DNA from: Zychaea mexicana
Taxonomy: Eukaryota > Mucoromycota > Mucoromycetes > Mucorales > Lichtheimiaceae
Assembly (NCBI RefSeq): GCF_025766255.1
Contig: NW_026516675.1
Span: 496,001 to 560,000 of the forward strand
Direction of reading: 5' to 3'
Length of the DNA stretch: 64,000 nt
The position numbers and the translations under genes are program-made. The number at the start of each line of letters is the position of its first letter. The stretch's first letter is position 1. Shown in pieces: positions 46,685 to 59,610 of this stretch. The notes beneath the pieces are model-generated. The model made no database searches, had not been told where the DNA came from, and saw nothing but the letters and a program-made list of their open reading frames with translations.

Positions 46685-48253
46685 CTACTCGTTGTCACCA
46701 GTCAAGTTAGGAAGGGTAAAGGGCGAAAGATGATGATGATAATGATGATGGTGTTGTTGTTGTTGTTGTTGTTGATGGAGATGATGCGGTTGTTGTTGTT
46801 GATGATGATGATGATGATGATGTAAAAGTTGTTGATGCTCTTGCGGCTTGACCCAACTTGCTGGCTTCACAGCCAAAGGTTTCGCTGTTGTTGCTGAATG
46901 ACAATGAGGGTCGATCCTATCACTCGTATTCGTGGCCACTGACGACGCGTCTTGGTTGTTAGAAGACGAGGAGGAGGAGGAGGAGGAGGAGGAGGAAGGC
47001 GAGGAACGTTTGGTGGTACGACCCAGACGATGGACACGCAAGTGACGACGCATGTTGCTCTGCACACTGAATTTTCTCGAACATCCAGGTTCGGGACACA
47101 CAAAAGGCTTTTCGCCCGTGTGCGAATAGGTGTGGATCCGAAGCGACGATGGACGACTGAACCCTTTGTCACAATAAGGGCAATGGTACTTGTTGTTGCT
47201 GCTGCTGCTGCTTTCCTTTTTGTTGTGATTGCCACTTTCGACAACCACCATTTTCTCGCTCGCGTCCGAATGATGACCTCCTCCTTCTTCACTGCCAGTG
47301 TCGTCACTGCTATGACTACTCATCACGGGCGACTGAGGCGTTGTGGTGGTGGTAGTTGTAGTCGATGCAGTCGATGACGATGCATATAACTGAGGCGGCT
47401 GTTGTTGGTGGCGATGATGGTAGTCAAGTGGACGCTGCAGCGCAGGCTGCAGAAGCAAATCCATCGTGTTTGTTGAGATTGCGCGTCGGTGATATCCGGA
47501 GTGCAAGAAGGGTGGTCGGGTGGATGGTGTCGTGTTACCATCGTTCATCGGAGCTGGGGTTGTCGTAGAAGTGGTCGATGAACAAGTAGGCGTAGGAGTA
47601 GTGGTAGTAGTAGTGGTATTAGTTGTAGTAGTAGTAGTAGGTGTAGTATAGAGGGGCGGGTATGGATGCGAGTAATCGGAAAAGGAACGCGAGTGCATAT
47701 TTCGAGGCGATCGGTGTTGTTGCAGCAGCATCGATGTGGGGGATTGAAAGTGGAATCGCTGCGGAGGTTCGTGAGGGTGGTGGTGGTGATGGTGATGGTA
47801 TTGGTGGTATTGTTGCGGTTGCTGGTGGTTCAGGTTAGGCTCGATCGGCGCTGCAGGCTTGGATATCGATAGCTTTTGCATATGCCCTGGTAGGCCGCCT
47901 ACTGTCATTTCCGGATGGGGAAACAGACTCATCGAAGGGGTCGAGGAATAGGGGACAGCACCAGCAGTGGCAGCAGTAGCAGTAGTATGAGTAGTAGCGT
48001 TGTGGGTCATCAGGTCGGATGCATGGCGCTTATGTCCGACGCTGTTGCTGCTGCTGCTGGTGGTGGCTCGATGCTCACTCAAAGATGGAGTCGTCGTCGT
48101 CGTGGCTGCTGTTGTACTCTCTATTATTATTATATATACACTTTGAGATTACCTTGAACTATATATATTTGCTATCTTTTTATTACCTTCAGCGCCAATG
48201 CCTTGCAGCATCAATTGAATAGAAGGAAGTTTCGGTTTGTCGAGGGATTCCAT
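46685..48253 (-). CDS. C2H2 zinc-finger transcription factor
   Basis: Two exons, 48253-48187 and 48120-46685 (phase 1), about 500 residues. The first exon gives MESLDKPKLPSIQLMLQGIG, a short conserved-looking N-terminus. Two adjacent C2H2 fingers lie at about residues 320-375: YHCPYCDKGFSRPSSLRIHT, YSHTGEKPFVCPEPGC, KFSVQSNMRRHLRVH, joined by the TGEKP linker. The rest is Ser, Thr, Pro, His and Gln low complexity, with polyHis near both ends. A nuclear sequence-specific regulator is inferred; the target genes are unknown. The two-finger arrangement and the PSSLRIH/SNMRRHLRVH helices resemble fungal Rsv/ADR1-like factors, but I would not name an orthologue. Confidence 0.85.
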
Positions 48254-49899
48254 TGGTAAGTGAACTACTGGTTTGCTCGAGTGGAGAGAGAGGGAGAGAG
48301 AGAAGGACTGAATATAGAGGCAGCCCAAAAGACAAGAGACTTTTGGGGGTAAAAAAAGAAAAGAAAAGAGGTGTGTGTGTGTGTGTTTTTTTATGGGCAA
48401 TGAGTGGAGAAGAAAGACGAAAAAATCGTAAGACTTTTTGTTGTTGTTGTTGTTGTTGGAGTGTGAGGAATGAGGGAAGGAATGGAGTATACGAAAGCAA
48501 AAGGGAAAGAGAGAAACAAAAAAAAAAAGTTAGAAATAAAAAGGGGGATGTGTGTGCAGGCGCGGGGCCAAGGGCCACCCACACTATTATTTTAATGGGC
48601 ACTAAAAAAGAAGAAGCGCAGGGCGATCAGGTAAAAAGGAAAGCTTTGCGATGTTGATCGCTCGACGTGTGTAACATGAACTACTTTAAATAGAATCTCG
48701 TGGCCCACAACGCTAAGCTAATAGCGGGCGGCACTAATTACTGATAAAAGCGCGGTCGGCGAATGGTGTGTGTGTGTGTGTGTGCCCTGCTTTTACCCAT
48801 CGTCCTTAATCGAGATGCATTTCACGAGCATGGACGGTTCCACAAGATGGATCATGCCTGTGTAATATCCACAAGCTATGATAACTTACACATTAGCCAT
48901 CATCGCACGATTCTAGTTAGACCAAACCAAACCAAACCCGGGATGCCCTTGGTTGTTATGAGCACTATGGAACAGCCCTCGAATTCCTTTACCACGCACA
49001 GGACACTATGACCAGCGCATTCGATTTCTGAAACTACATCCCTAAGAGCATTTCTGGGGCAAATTGGGAGTTGCGATGATGGCGTAGACTGCTTGAAGGG
49101 GAGGGGAAGAAGAAAAAGTTTCTTCTCATTTAGACTCTATTCTTAGACCCAGAAAATCAGCTACTATTACTCTTTCATCTACTCTCACACTCAGCACCAA
49201 AGAAAAAAGGTAGATCCTGAGGATCCTTCTATCTCTCCCCCTTTTCCTCCGACACAAAAACCAGAGAAAGAGAGAGACAAGTATACAGATCGGCAAAAAA
49301 ACATATATTATAAAAATAATTACGCCCTCACTCTCTTTTTTGCAGTTTACTGGTACCCTTGAAAAGCAGCGTGCTTTATTATGTATATGTATGTATACGA
49401 TTGCTAAAAACAAAGGTTCTTTTTCCTTCTCTGTAATCCCGCGGACCTGAGGTGGATAGGGTGAACTTGTAAAGTTATACAAAACCCTCCACCCCGCTCT
49501 TTCATGTAGATCCGCAGAAAGGAAGGGGTGATATCCTTTGAGGAGGGGGAGGGGAGTGAGAAGCCGAGAGGGACTTATTAGAGAATTGTGCGCGTATTTG
49601 TTTATTGCATGGGGGCATTAAACTCATATGAATTTGAAAACGTACTTGATTTTTTGGATTGCCCCAAGTCCTACTAGTTTTGCACATAAGCATCCATCAC
49701 AGTGTTATATGCACATAGCATTTCAAGAGCTAACTTGTTCTGGAATAAGAGGTTGATCCATAACCAAGAAAACTATGCCTTTTTCGGTTGATGCTTCGGT
49801 TGTCAGAACAGCAGCTAACCGCTTTTGCAGCAGTGGTTGTTAAAGTAAAAAATATCATTGTAAATTTATACAGACTTTTCTTTTCCACATAATATATTG

Positions 49900-49926
49900 A
49901 ACACACACACACACACACACACACAC
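49900..49926. repeat. (AC)13 microsatellite
   Basis: Uninterrupted AC dinucleotides in intergenic DNA. Confidence 0.85.
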
Positions 49927-50885
49927 GAGATGCGCTTGCTTGTTCGTCTCGACAAGAGGTGCTGTATCGCACTTTACCACAAGGCACTGGACTGGGGGTT
50001 GTAAACTCTGTACAACAATCAAAGCGGGCTTCTTTTTTTTTCTTTTCTCTTCTTTTTTTTTTCAAAAGGTCCTTCCCCTTTTGCCAATAAGGGAACCGGG
50101 TACATATCACTTTATACGTTTACTAACATAGAAATAGATTTGGATTTGAGATGTGTGTGCGTTAATTTCCGCACGGTGGGTAGATAGCCTGACCATACGA
50201 CTTTTTTTTTCTTGAATTATTAGTTTCTTCACAGTGTACACCGTTTGAGAAACAGCGAAAAGGAACAAAAAAATAGATTGACACGTGAGAAAGGAGGCCT
50301 GGAAGGGGGGATGGGTCATTGTGTCGATCCTCCCCAAGGAAGACTATCGGTATTAATAATAAAAAGGCACGTTCATTAATATAATACAGGAGGTTACAAG
50401 AGAGCGTCATGAATTGCACAGCGGCTATCTTTATCCTATGGGTGTTCCAGGCGCCTTTTTCTCTTGTCTCCTCAAGGCATTTTCTGCAAAGGGCGGAGAG
50501 TTAATTAAATCAAGAGGGCTAGGTGATGGAACCGACCCTAAGTATACTCAATGTTTTGCGAGACTTATTATGGTCACGAGGGGGTTCGGGTATGAAAAAA
50601 TCCCTCGAGAATTGATTATAGCACAAAGCCATGAAAGAGTGGATAACTATTTGGCATCCATCTCATGCGAAAGGAAATGAGAAAATATAAAATCGAGTTT
50701 GTGTGGGTTGAAAGTGACAAAATAGCAAACAACCAACAACGGTATACACAGCACTATTCTGATTTAATTAGTTGCAAAGCAATATCGCTTAGAATACGTA
50801 TCGTATACGCCAATCTGTTCTTTCTCTCGCCATAAAAAAAAGCAACTTTTTGTACTTGCTGCTAGTATATTAAAAAATTACTGAG

Positions 50886-51010
50886 ATTGCTATGACGATG
50901 GTTACCAGGTTGCTGCATTACTGGATTGCAATGTTACTACGGTTGCTAAATCGCTCGGTTGCTAGGGTACCTGTGACTGGGTCCACCGTGTGTTTGTTGC
51001 TAGGGATACA
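50886..51010 (+). promoter_or_regulatory. Dense cluster of GTTGCTA/GTTAC motifs upstream of the Rieske gene
   Basis: In 125 bases there are about seven related words: ATTGCTATG, GTTACCAGG, GTTGCTGC, GTTACTACGG, GTTGCTAAA, GTTGCTAGGGTACC and GTTGCTAGGGATAC. All point the same way and lie 330-455 bases before the Rieske start codon. They resemble X-box half sites. Function is inferred. Confidence 0.45.
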
Positions 51011-51340
51011 GCCCAATTCGCCAATGCTGAATAGTAAATCAACTATTTTGCACCCCCTACTTTATAAACAGTGAAAGCGTCAAAAGTGAACACTCGATAT
51101 AAAGTTTTGTAAATTGGTAATGTCGAAAATGCTTGAGCTGCGCAAGTCAGAGAAAAAACAAAGTCGAACGACGAATGACGTCGTCGGTGTTTTTTTTTCT
51201 ATTGGACTACGCACAAACCGGGGGAAATTGTTTAAATTGTTTTCAGCAAGTTTTTCTGTGAGGCCCCTTTGCCAAAAAAAAAAAAAAACCTCACTTTTTA
51301 CCCCCACTCTCACTTTTTTAAAAGTTCATATATAAGCGCC

Positions 51341-52520
51341 ATGGCCTCTTTGTCGCGCACCTTTGCGTCTGCGGTCTCCAACCGCTCGTTTGTTAACGTC
51401 CCTGCCTCGGCTCCAGCTTTGAAGAAGGTGTTGAGCGTCTCTGGTGGCAGCGTGTCTTTGGACCACCACGACGATCACCATGCCAGCAAGCCCGTCTTGG
51501 GTTCTTCCATCAAGCAGCGATCCACTGGCGGCTTTGTCAATGCCTCTGCTGTCAATGGTAAAAAAAAGAGAAAAGAAAAAGGCTCCACAATTCATTTTTT
51601 TTTATTTTTAGTTATAGTTTGATTATTCCGATTATGCATTTGAAAACTGACAAAAAAGAGTTTTGTTTTTTAAAATAGTGGGTCCCATTAACGATTTCCA
51701 ATTGCGACGCAACCACACGACTGCCGTTCCCGATTTCTCAAAATACAAAAAGACCAACACCAGCGGTGAAGCCAGCCGTTCGTTTGCTTACATGATGGTC
51801 GGTACCACTGGTTTGATTAGTGCAGCAGGCGCTCAGGCTACTGTCAGCGACTTTTTGGCCAACATGTCCGCCTCTGCCGACGTTTTGGCTTTGGCCAAGG
51901 CCGAAGTCGACTTGAACGCTATCCCTGAGGGTAAGAACGTTACTATCAAGTGGCGTGGTAAGCCCGTCTTTATCCGTCACCGTACCGCTGACGAAATCGC
52001 CGAGGCCAACGGTGTTAGCGTCCAGGAATTGCGTGATCCTCAAACGGATGCCGACCGTGTCAAGAAGCCTGAATGGCTCGTCATGTTGGGTGTCTGCACT
52101 CACTTGTAAGTCTCTCTTTTTTTTTTTTGCTATTTCAGGGAAAAAAGAAAGGCGGGAATTGGAGGAATGGAAAATTATAAACTTTTGTGTTATGGGATTG
52201 TTGTTATTTATACTGTCACATTTATATAGGGGTTGTGTGCCTATTGGTGAAGCTGGTGATTACGGTGGTTGGTACTGCCCCTGCCACGGTTCCCATTATG
52301 ATATCTCGGGTCGTATTCGCAAGGGTCCCGCCCCTCTCAACCTTGAAATTCCTGGTAACGTATCTATTTCTTATAGCATAGCAAAGTTGGAGGATGTTTC
52401 AATATAGTGATAAAAGGGCCAAGAAGAAACGGATTTGGACGCGTTGCATGTACTTACTCTTGCCATCTTTTATGTAATATAGAGTACTCCTTCACCGAAG
52501 ACAAGCTCATCGTCGGTTAG
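51341..52520 (+). CDS. RIP1: Rieske iron-sulfur subunit of the cytochrome bc1 complex
   Basis: Four exons: 51341-51557, 51679-52105, 52230-52354 and 52483-52520; about 268 residues. The first 80 residues are a Ser/Ala-rich mitochondrial presequence ([20 protein letters not shown]). Then [20 protein letters not shown], the hinge and single membrane helix ([20 protein letters not shown]), and the soluble domain with [13 protein letters not shown]. The 2Fe-2S ligands are in CTHLGCVP and CPCHGSHYD, both complete. [10 protein letters not shown] is followed by a tiny last exon ending EDKLIVG. It transfers electrons from ubiquinol to cytochrome c1 in complex III. Confidence 0.97.
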
Positions 52521-54119
52521 ACATACACAATGTAACATATACGCGTCGCCTCTTCATCCTAATAAATCATCATCATTGTCACAAGGAAAAACACTTGATA
52601 TGTTGGATGGACTTCAGTGCTGGTTTTTTTTTTTTATTTTTGACGAAAAGGGAGGATCTTGAAACATATGGCAATGAATATTGTACTGTGAATTGGCGTT
52701 GAATACCGTCATGAATGGAAACTGTCAAAATAGAGACGACATACACTTTGGTAAGCGTGTCTTGTTTGTTCACGAACGGAAAGTCTATGTTTGCTGCTTC
52801 AACCTGCTGTAAAAATAATGCTACAACATCCTGTATATGTGCGGTTCCCCCTGTGGAAACAAGTGTTAAGAAGAGGTGATACTCTCCGAAAATTGATTTT
52901 CTTTATCTAGAAAATAAAAGCATCCACGGGTGATGATGATATGATACCATTGATTCATAGAGTCCCTCAGAAGTGTGTACTTGTTGAACAATCAACCGAG
53001 CAGACTAACTACTACATACGCAGTAAATAGCAGGATATAGTATTTTCTGATCTTCCGGGTCAAGAAAGTTCTCGTATCATTTGCTTTGCCATAGCCAGTG
53101 CTGCAAAAATCAGTTTAAATTTGCAAAAGTTGCGTAATCGATAGCTTCTCGACCAAACCGGGATTTCCTCCCAAGTTTGTTTCTTTCATCTCCATGCTCT
53201 TTTCCACCCCCGTTGTTTATTTATTTTTGCTGAATTCTGCTACATAACTTTCTCTATCTTCGTCGCGCGCCATGGTAGGTAAGGTACAGGTAGATGATAC
53301 TGTACTAATGTCCTTTAATGTCTCAACTCTTTAGTAACCAAGACGATGTCAAATGATGGAAAATCTTAAACAAATACTGTACTAATATGTTTTAAACCCT
53401 TTGGATATGTCGAAAGGTATCCTGTCAACAGACATATGCCCTTCCCTCTTTTGTACTAACCGTTGCTGAACCGGTCGATACAATCCAAAGATGAAGTAGT
53501 GCGTTATATACTAATAATTCTGATCAGGCTGATCTACTCAAAGTTGACGCGCTGTAACCAATAGCATACTGATGCATCCGTTCTCGGATGTTTTCCCAAA
53601 GACCCTCATTATGCAACATTGCGTGAAATCAGTCAATCTTTCAAAATTCGTTCGTCTTTTGATATTTGGCACTAGCATGTGCTCTAATTTCTAGGGATCA
53701 GGTGGTGCCATCCGCTTCTTAGATAAGGTCGTTGATATGGAAGTTATACAAAACTGGGTCAAGGAACATAAATGACTTGGTATGTACTACTCACGAAATT
53801 CAAGCAAGTAATGCCGTGGCAACATTCGTAGTATGCAGACCCAGCTACGTGGTTTTCGATCTCCCCCGTTAAAACGTCGAATGGTACATATATACTGTAT
53901 CATACGGGGATTTTAACCGTAAGAGTGCAGTTTGACAGTTTCTTTGGATCAATTACTAAGACATACACAGGTATTTCTGTTTTTCGTAGGATACTTCAGC
54001 AACAGTAAAGTAGTAGAAGCATGGTGGTAAAGTTTACCATTCTTGGTCAATGCGGGTACCATAGATCTGTACTATAGGATGTACATGCAACTGTTTTTTC
54101 AAAAGGTAACAAGTAATAT
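52521..54119. other. 1.6-kb stretch without a supported gene
   Basis: 3' sides of the Rieske (+) and TERT (-) genes. One plus-strand stretch near 53695-53775 reads GSGGAIRFLDKVVDMEVIQN then a stop, directly after a TTTCTAG acceptor-like word; it looks coding-like but I find no partner exon or family. Otherwise featureless. Confidence 0.35.
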
Positions 54120-57100
54120 TTACAAAAGAGGTATCTTTACTAAGCTACATTCAGGCCAGCTTTGTATCATCTTTTTGATTGGTCTCGACAGCCCTTCCTT
54201 TTCAATGGCAAATTTGAAACGTCTCAGTAAATCTTGGAAGAAAATGTGTTTTCGGCTAAGGATCCTTACGAAAGCAAAGTACAGTAAGACCCTTAGAATT
54301 GCATGATCCAGATGTTTTGTTGTATTTTGAAACGTTTGCTTGTGGGCATGCGATATAATTTCTGTATATATATATAAGATGGGTTGAATTCCATGATCCG
54401 GGGAAACGTGATAAATCATTCATAGCACTGGAAAAAACAAAACTTACCAAACAAGACATTTCCAGATATCTTTTTACGAGTACCATGTCGGTCCAGTGCT
54501 CGACAATAAGCGCCTACTTTTGCTGCTCCAAGCAAATAAGATTCGTACACATTTCGGTATACGGTATCTTCAGAATTGAAATTAAAGTTGAGAAAGATCT
54601 TTTGTTGCTTGGTCTTGATGGACCTATGCGATAAGATGTTGTCATTAGAAACTCACACTAAACAAAAAGCATTATACTATAGCAGAGACAAACACAAGAG
54701 CGATCTCCACTTACTGAACAAATTTATGCTTAATGTCATTATGATAATGAGTAAACCTCAAAGTCATCAAGTCTCGAATATCTAAGCAGTTGTTTCAACA
54801 TTAGTACTTTTTCCTGATCCTTCTTTATCTGTTATCGCGACGTTGTCTCTGATGTCCTTCTTACTGCTTTTATTGAACCTTGAATAGTCAGAGCTGATAT
54901 CTAGTGTCTTTGTGTTTATTTGCAACCCACACCATGGTAATTCTGACATTTTGATTATTCAGTGTTAGTATGTACCTACCCTACCACACAAGTTTATAAA
55001 TACTACAGCAAAAATGAATAACTCACCAGTTTCAGTCCATAGTTGGACAGAGTCAACATTGGCAGTGGTGACAGATTTAGCAGCAGAAAATGTTGTTCCA
55101 TATCGGTCGGCACCTAGTATAAGAATAAAAGAGACAGAAAAACGATAAGGATACAAGAAAACCTTGGTATATCTTGGTTTATATATACAAGTGAGTAAGT
55201 AAAAATATTGACCTGTATATATGAATTTGCAGAACTTTTCAATGGTGTCTTTGTTAGGAGTTACCAACAGAAAATCGTCAACATATCTAAGTAAGATCTA
55301 TTCAATGATTTAATGAGTGCGTGTTTGCAAAAGTTAGCACTTGTTCAACGAGACCCGTACATTTTAAAGGAGTAATGAGACTTACTGCTTGTGGATCCTC
55401 TTTAATAAAGGGTAAACATTGATTTTCCATGTGGATATAGAAATGGTCGGAAAGTATCGTAGATAAACATGATCCTTGAGGTACGCCTATTTTTTGGCGA
55501 TATACAGCATCTCCTATCTTATGTTGCCGAGAATCATGTATGCCACGAGGAGTGTTAGGGCAATTTGATTTTCTTGGACACGAATAATATGCAATGAAGA
55601 ATGAGCAAGGCCTCGCAAAAAAAAAATATGTGCATTACCTTTACCACATTATATTTTATATGATTTTCTATAAGTTCGAGTAGTGCTTCACCGTCTTGAA
55701 CACTATAGTTTGCCTAGGTATAGATTAAATGGACAAAAAACAAATAATCCATCAAGTATTAGATGTTCTGCAAACAAAAAGATATCTTAAAAAACGTTTT
55801 ACACAAATGAGATCTTTACTCCTTCTATCCAAAGAGATTGACTAAATCGTTCGGCTAGCTTTATAATATCGTCTTTTGATGATGATTGAAGATCTAGTTT
55901 TAGAAAATAAAAACACAGGTTTAGCTAGTGTATCGACTTTGACAACAACATGGCCACCCGTTTTTTTTTACATCAATTATCCCACAAGTAATAAGAAACG
56001 CAACCTGATGTTCCAGCACTTATTTCTTGCTTCCAGTGCAGTTGACCCGATCGACTATAGGTTTTCAAATAAGGCTTGATGGTATAGCACTATATGAACA
56101 AATTTAGCCAAGTAGAATAGAACCGTTTTAAAGAGAACTCTGGCACAGATACGTACCTCCTTTAACTTTTCCTTCAATATCTCAAGTAGTAAGCCTTGAT
56201 CGATGGAATCAAAGCAGTTCTTGATATCAGTTTTGACAAAGTGAAAGCGATCACTGCTGTGGATAATATGTTTGTCGTTCAGTTATTTAGCGGTATATAC
56301 AGCAGTAACGGATGAGACACTGCGTGCAATAGATTGAAATAACTTGATATCAAATCACAAATATGTATAAACATTTATACCTTGAGCTTTTTTGAAACAC
56401 CCTCTTTTTGTATTTTGAGAGTCTTGAGTATAATTGAGCGAGATTGCTGACTGACTTGCCTACATCGGCATGCTGGCTTTGATTTTTTTCTAGTACCAAA
56501 ACTTGCGCCGCTTTTTCTAACTTGATCTTGTCACCTTTGTTTATACGTGACTACACGAGAAAAGTATCCGGTCAGAACACATAGTTCACAACTAATAAGA
56601 AAGTTTCTTTTTACCATGTTGGTAATGGGACGCATACTAGCACCCTTTGGTACGATTCGGAGTGACGCTACTGTTTCTGGAGTCTAGCAAAAGAATTTTA
56701 TAGTTTAGCAATTATAAAGAATTTGTACTATTCAATTTTAAGTCTAGACACTAAACCATTACTTACGTATGCAACTCTTTCATATCGTTTCTCCACAAGT
56801 CCATCAACCAATGATTGCGTTTTTTGTTTCCATATATCAGCGTGAAAAAATGACATGCGGTTGTTGACGGTACTGGATTCTGTCACATAAAAGTAAGACT
56901 GCGTATATTGTAAGAAACATAGACATAGAGACAAAGGTAGAACACATTTGTCATTACCCGAATGAGTACGAATACATAGTCGTTATAGAACCATGACATG
57001 GCTTGGTATAGTAACTCCTTCCGTTTATTCCGTTCGTCCGCATGAAGCCTAGCTTTTGGATTCCACGGCGGAGCCAGCCACGCACAATCGGTTAGCTATA

Positions 57101-57244
57101 GAATTTATTCCCCAAGGATTAATACATGGATACGTTGATTAAAAGAAGCTTTTAAGTCATTACATTAAATTCTCGTAACGCATCCTTAAGATCTAATGTT
57201 TCTCGTTTTCGAAGATTCATGGCTTGTCTGATGACTAAGGTAGT

Positions 57245-57280
<36 letters not shown>

Positions 57281-58984
57281 ATCGGACCCCGTGAGTATAT
57301 GATGAGTTGAAAAGTATGTTCTTCTACTTTAATTGGAAAAGGATGTATTGCTAGCAATATACATACCTTTCAGTACCAGAAGAAGATTGCGTTCAGATCC
57401 CCAAAACTCGATAGGAAACACCCGTTTAACTTGCTTGACAGCGAATTGGTATATCTAAATTTATGGCATGTACATGTAAAGCACCATCCAATTATTTTTA
57501 GTTCCTCTTGGTCCATTTCTTCGTTCCGCAATTAAATAACGTTTAAGGAAGCAACATACTTACTGCATTGGGAGAAGTCGTCATTTTATCCATAGGACCG
57601 TCCTACAAGAAAAAAAGGGAACCGTATCAATGATACAACGTACAAATACTATTCTCGGACCTAAAGCTGTAAGCGTTTCATCACTTGAGCCTTGTCGTCT
57701 CGTACGAAACATTACTTTAGGACGTGCACAAGTATGTGCTAGCGCTGACATAGGTTTGGATCGTGCGTTTTTCTGTATAATTTGCTCCACAATATTATTA
57801 ACTGTATCGAGCCGTTTTGGGAACTTTCTGGATCTCTACACGATATATACATATATTGAGCATTTATATACATTCTAGTGCTATCAGATTTCGAAAGTAG
57901 CGTAGCAACAATTGGATCATTATTTACTTTTGAAAACTCATTGGGAAACATGATTTTTAACTGCTCCAAGGAGTTCTCTTTCATCATTGTTCGAGGCCGT
58001 CCATCAAAACGCTTATTATACATCATTCTACCCGGTATAATGCTGTACGTATTCATGTCTATTTTCACATCAGAGCGCACTGTAGAAGGAACGCAATCCA
58101 CAACCACGTTTATCCGCGGGCCTGATAATGAGTATATCAGTATAATGTCCTTTGATTATTATTTTCTTTGCGGAAAATAAAAAAGTCTAACCTGATAGTT
58201 GGTAAAAATTACCGTTGTCGATCCGTGCGAGCATAATGGTATCCTTCAACAAACGGCGCATGACTTTTTCGCCAACACTTATAAAAGAACGGATAAAAAA
58301 ACCTTCAGCACGAAAGAAAAAAGTAAGAAAACTAAGCAGAGACTTTACCAGCATAGCATGGCATCCCAAGCGGGAGACAATAGTTCTTGCGTCGTCGTAT
58401 TTGTATGATTAACTTGTATAATTCGCTCGTCATTTTCGTCCTTGTTCATACTCTGCATACAATTCAAAGTTAACAGACAAATTATGCTCTTTCTCGAGGG
58501 AGCTCTCATAACGATCTGCTATTGCAATCCAATAGAATCCAACATGCTCACAAAGTATACTCCTGCCGTCAACATATGATCGTTGCCTTTACCAACGACG
58601 AGAATTTCGCGTCTGACATTATCGAGGATCTATATATAGTAAAAAAAGCGCGTCAAAAAAGAAACTGGCGATACAAAAGACAAAGAAACAAGGTTTGAGA
58701 TTTTTTCCAACCTCGGACATGGATCGTGAAAAAGATATGGCGCATCGTGATGATTTCGTGTCAATTTCCACGTAATTGCTATTTGTTAGTGGCGTTGCAA
58801 TTACGATCCGACTAAGAATTTGTTGTTTGATCAGGACACGGTCGACATGCTTCCCGGTTCCAGCAGAGTCGCTTAAATTAACACCGTACGCCGTTATGAG
58901 ATGCTCTTGAATTGATTTCACGTTGTTAAATAATTGATTGAAAAGAGGAGGGAAGTTGGCTGCGCTGGCAGTGGCGTTGGTCAT
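54120..58984 (-). CDS. TERT: Telomerase reverse transcriptase
   Basis: Reconstructed as about 24 exons with consistent phases, about 919 residues. The RNA-binding part includes VKRVFPIEFWGSERNLLLVL and the T motif (LTDCAWLAPPW, LLYQAMSWFYNDYVFVLIR, SYFYVTE). The RT motifs are all present: motif 1 LRIVPKGASMRPITNM; motif A FHFVKTDIKNCFDSIDQ (Asp about 530); motif B QKIGVPQGSCLSTIL; motif C RYVDDFLLVTP (Asp about 682-683); motif D YGTTFSAAKS; motif E LPWCGLQINT. The C-terminal extension runs to TAA at 54120. It copies the telomerase RNA template onto chromosome ends in the nucleus. GVPQGS, the T motif and the WCGL grip separate it from retroelement RTs. Weak points: exon-1 donor (GTTGGA), the exon 4 acceptor, and the exon 15 donor. 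About 350 residues precede the T motif, so a TEN region is short or diverged. Confidence 0.93.
57248..57277. repeat. (TA)n tract within a TERT intron
   Basis: About 15 TA units lie in the intron between TERT exons 8 and 9, roughly 15 bases before the acceptor (on the minus strand), where a polypyrimidine tract would normally sit. Confidence 0.85.
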
Positions 58985-59610
58985 TTCACAACTCAACGAA
59001 CGTTTGGGGGTAAAGATGAACCAACAAACTGTCTTTTTGCTCCTCCCCCCTCACCCCACCTTTTGCAACTGACTATATGATTCCGCTATGCCTGGTGCCA
59101 CATTGATGACAATATTCACTTATGGAAATACCACTATGACTAGGAATAACAATCAATATGAGCATCAATGAAAGGACCTGGCTCCATCGCACATAATTAC
59201 ATAATCTGATCGCTATTTACTTCCAAAAAACACAATATGATTGCAACAAAACATCGTGGTATCGGCAGTTTGGGAGTCACTACTTAATAATGAGATAATC
59301 GGGACTAGGCGTACATGCACCGTTTTGTTGATGTGCGTCGCCTGATCGGATGAAACTATCAAGGAAGAAATTGCTTTGCAGGATGTTGTGCGACCTCACG
59401 GGCAACAAAGATTCGTTTGACGTTGAAAGGGGGAATGTTATTTTTGAAGCAACAGTGAGCAAGTATTTAACAAACAAAAGCGCATTTACTGTCATACGTC
59501 CGGGTATGCATGACCATACCTTTCTTCTAGCGTTGAAAAGTGCAAATTGGGGGGTACTTCTTTTCTCTTTTTTTTCATACTTTACCCATTACCTCTTGTG
59601 CGCATCTTAT
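58985..59610. other. Intergenic stretch upstream of TERT
   Basis: Divergent region between TERT (-) and the truncated sulfotransferase-like copy (+). An open frame on the plus strand near 59350-59500 has no family resemblance. No gene supported. Confidence 0.4.

Larger units (their letters stand above)
48254..51340. other. 3-kb stretch without a supported gene
   Basis: Upstream region of the C2H2 gene and of the Rieske gene. It contains several microsatellites (GT near 48767-48783, AC at 49900-49926), purine-rich tracts and a dense GTTGC motif cluster at 50886-51010. An open frame at 50414-50680 has ordinary composition but no family resemblance. No RNA gene recognised. Confidence 0.4.

Noticed and set aside
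46867..47377. Open frames on both strands overlapping the C2H2 gene (up to 146 codons)
   Set aside because: Shadows of trinucleotide-repeat coding sequence; the zinc fingers fix the true frame.
48253..48657. 134-codon plus-strand frame upstream of the C2H2 gene
   Set aside because: Composed of Lys/Arg/Glu and Cys/Val repeats from purine and GT tracts; an artefact of low complexity.
50414..50680. 88-codon plus-strand open frame upstream of the Rieske gene
   Set aside because: Ordinary composition, but its first codon is not ATG, there is no family resemblance and no visible partner exon. Left as unexplained intergenic sequence.
55386..55517. Reverse transcriptase motifs first suspected to belong to a retrotransposon
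   Set aside because: The neighbouring exons carry the TERT-specific T motif, GVPQGS with the TERT order of motifs, and WCGL grip; there is no integrase, RNase H, endonuclease or LTR.
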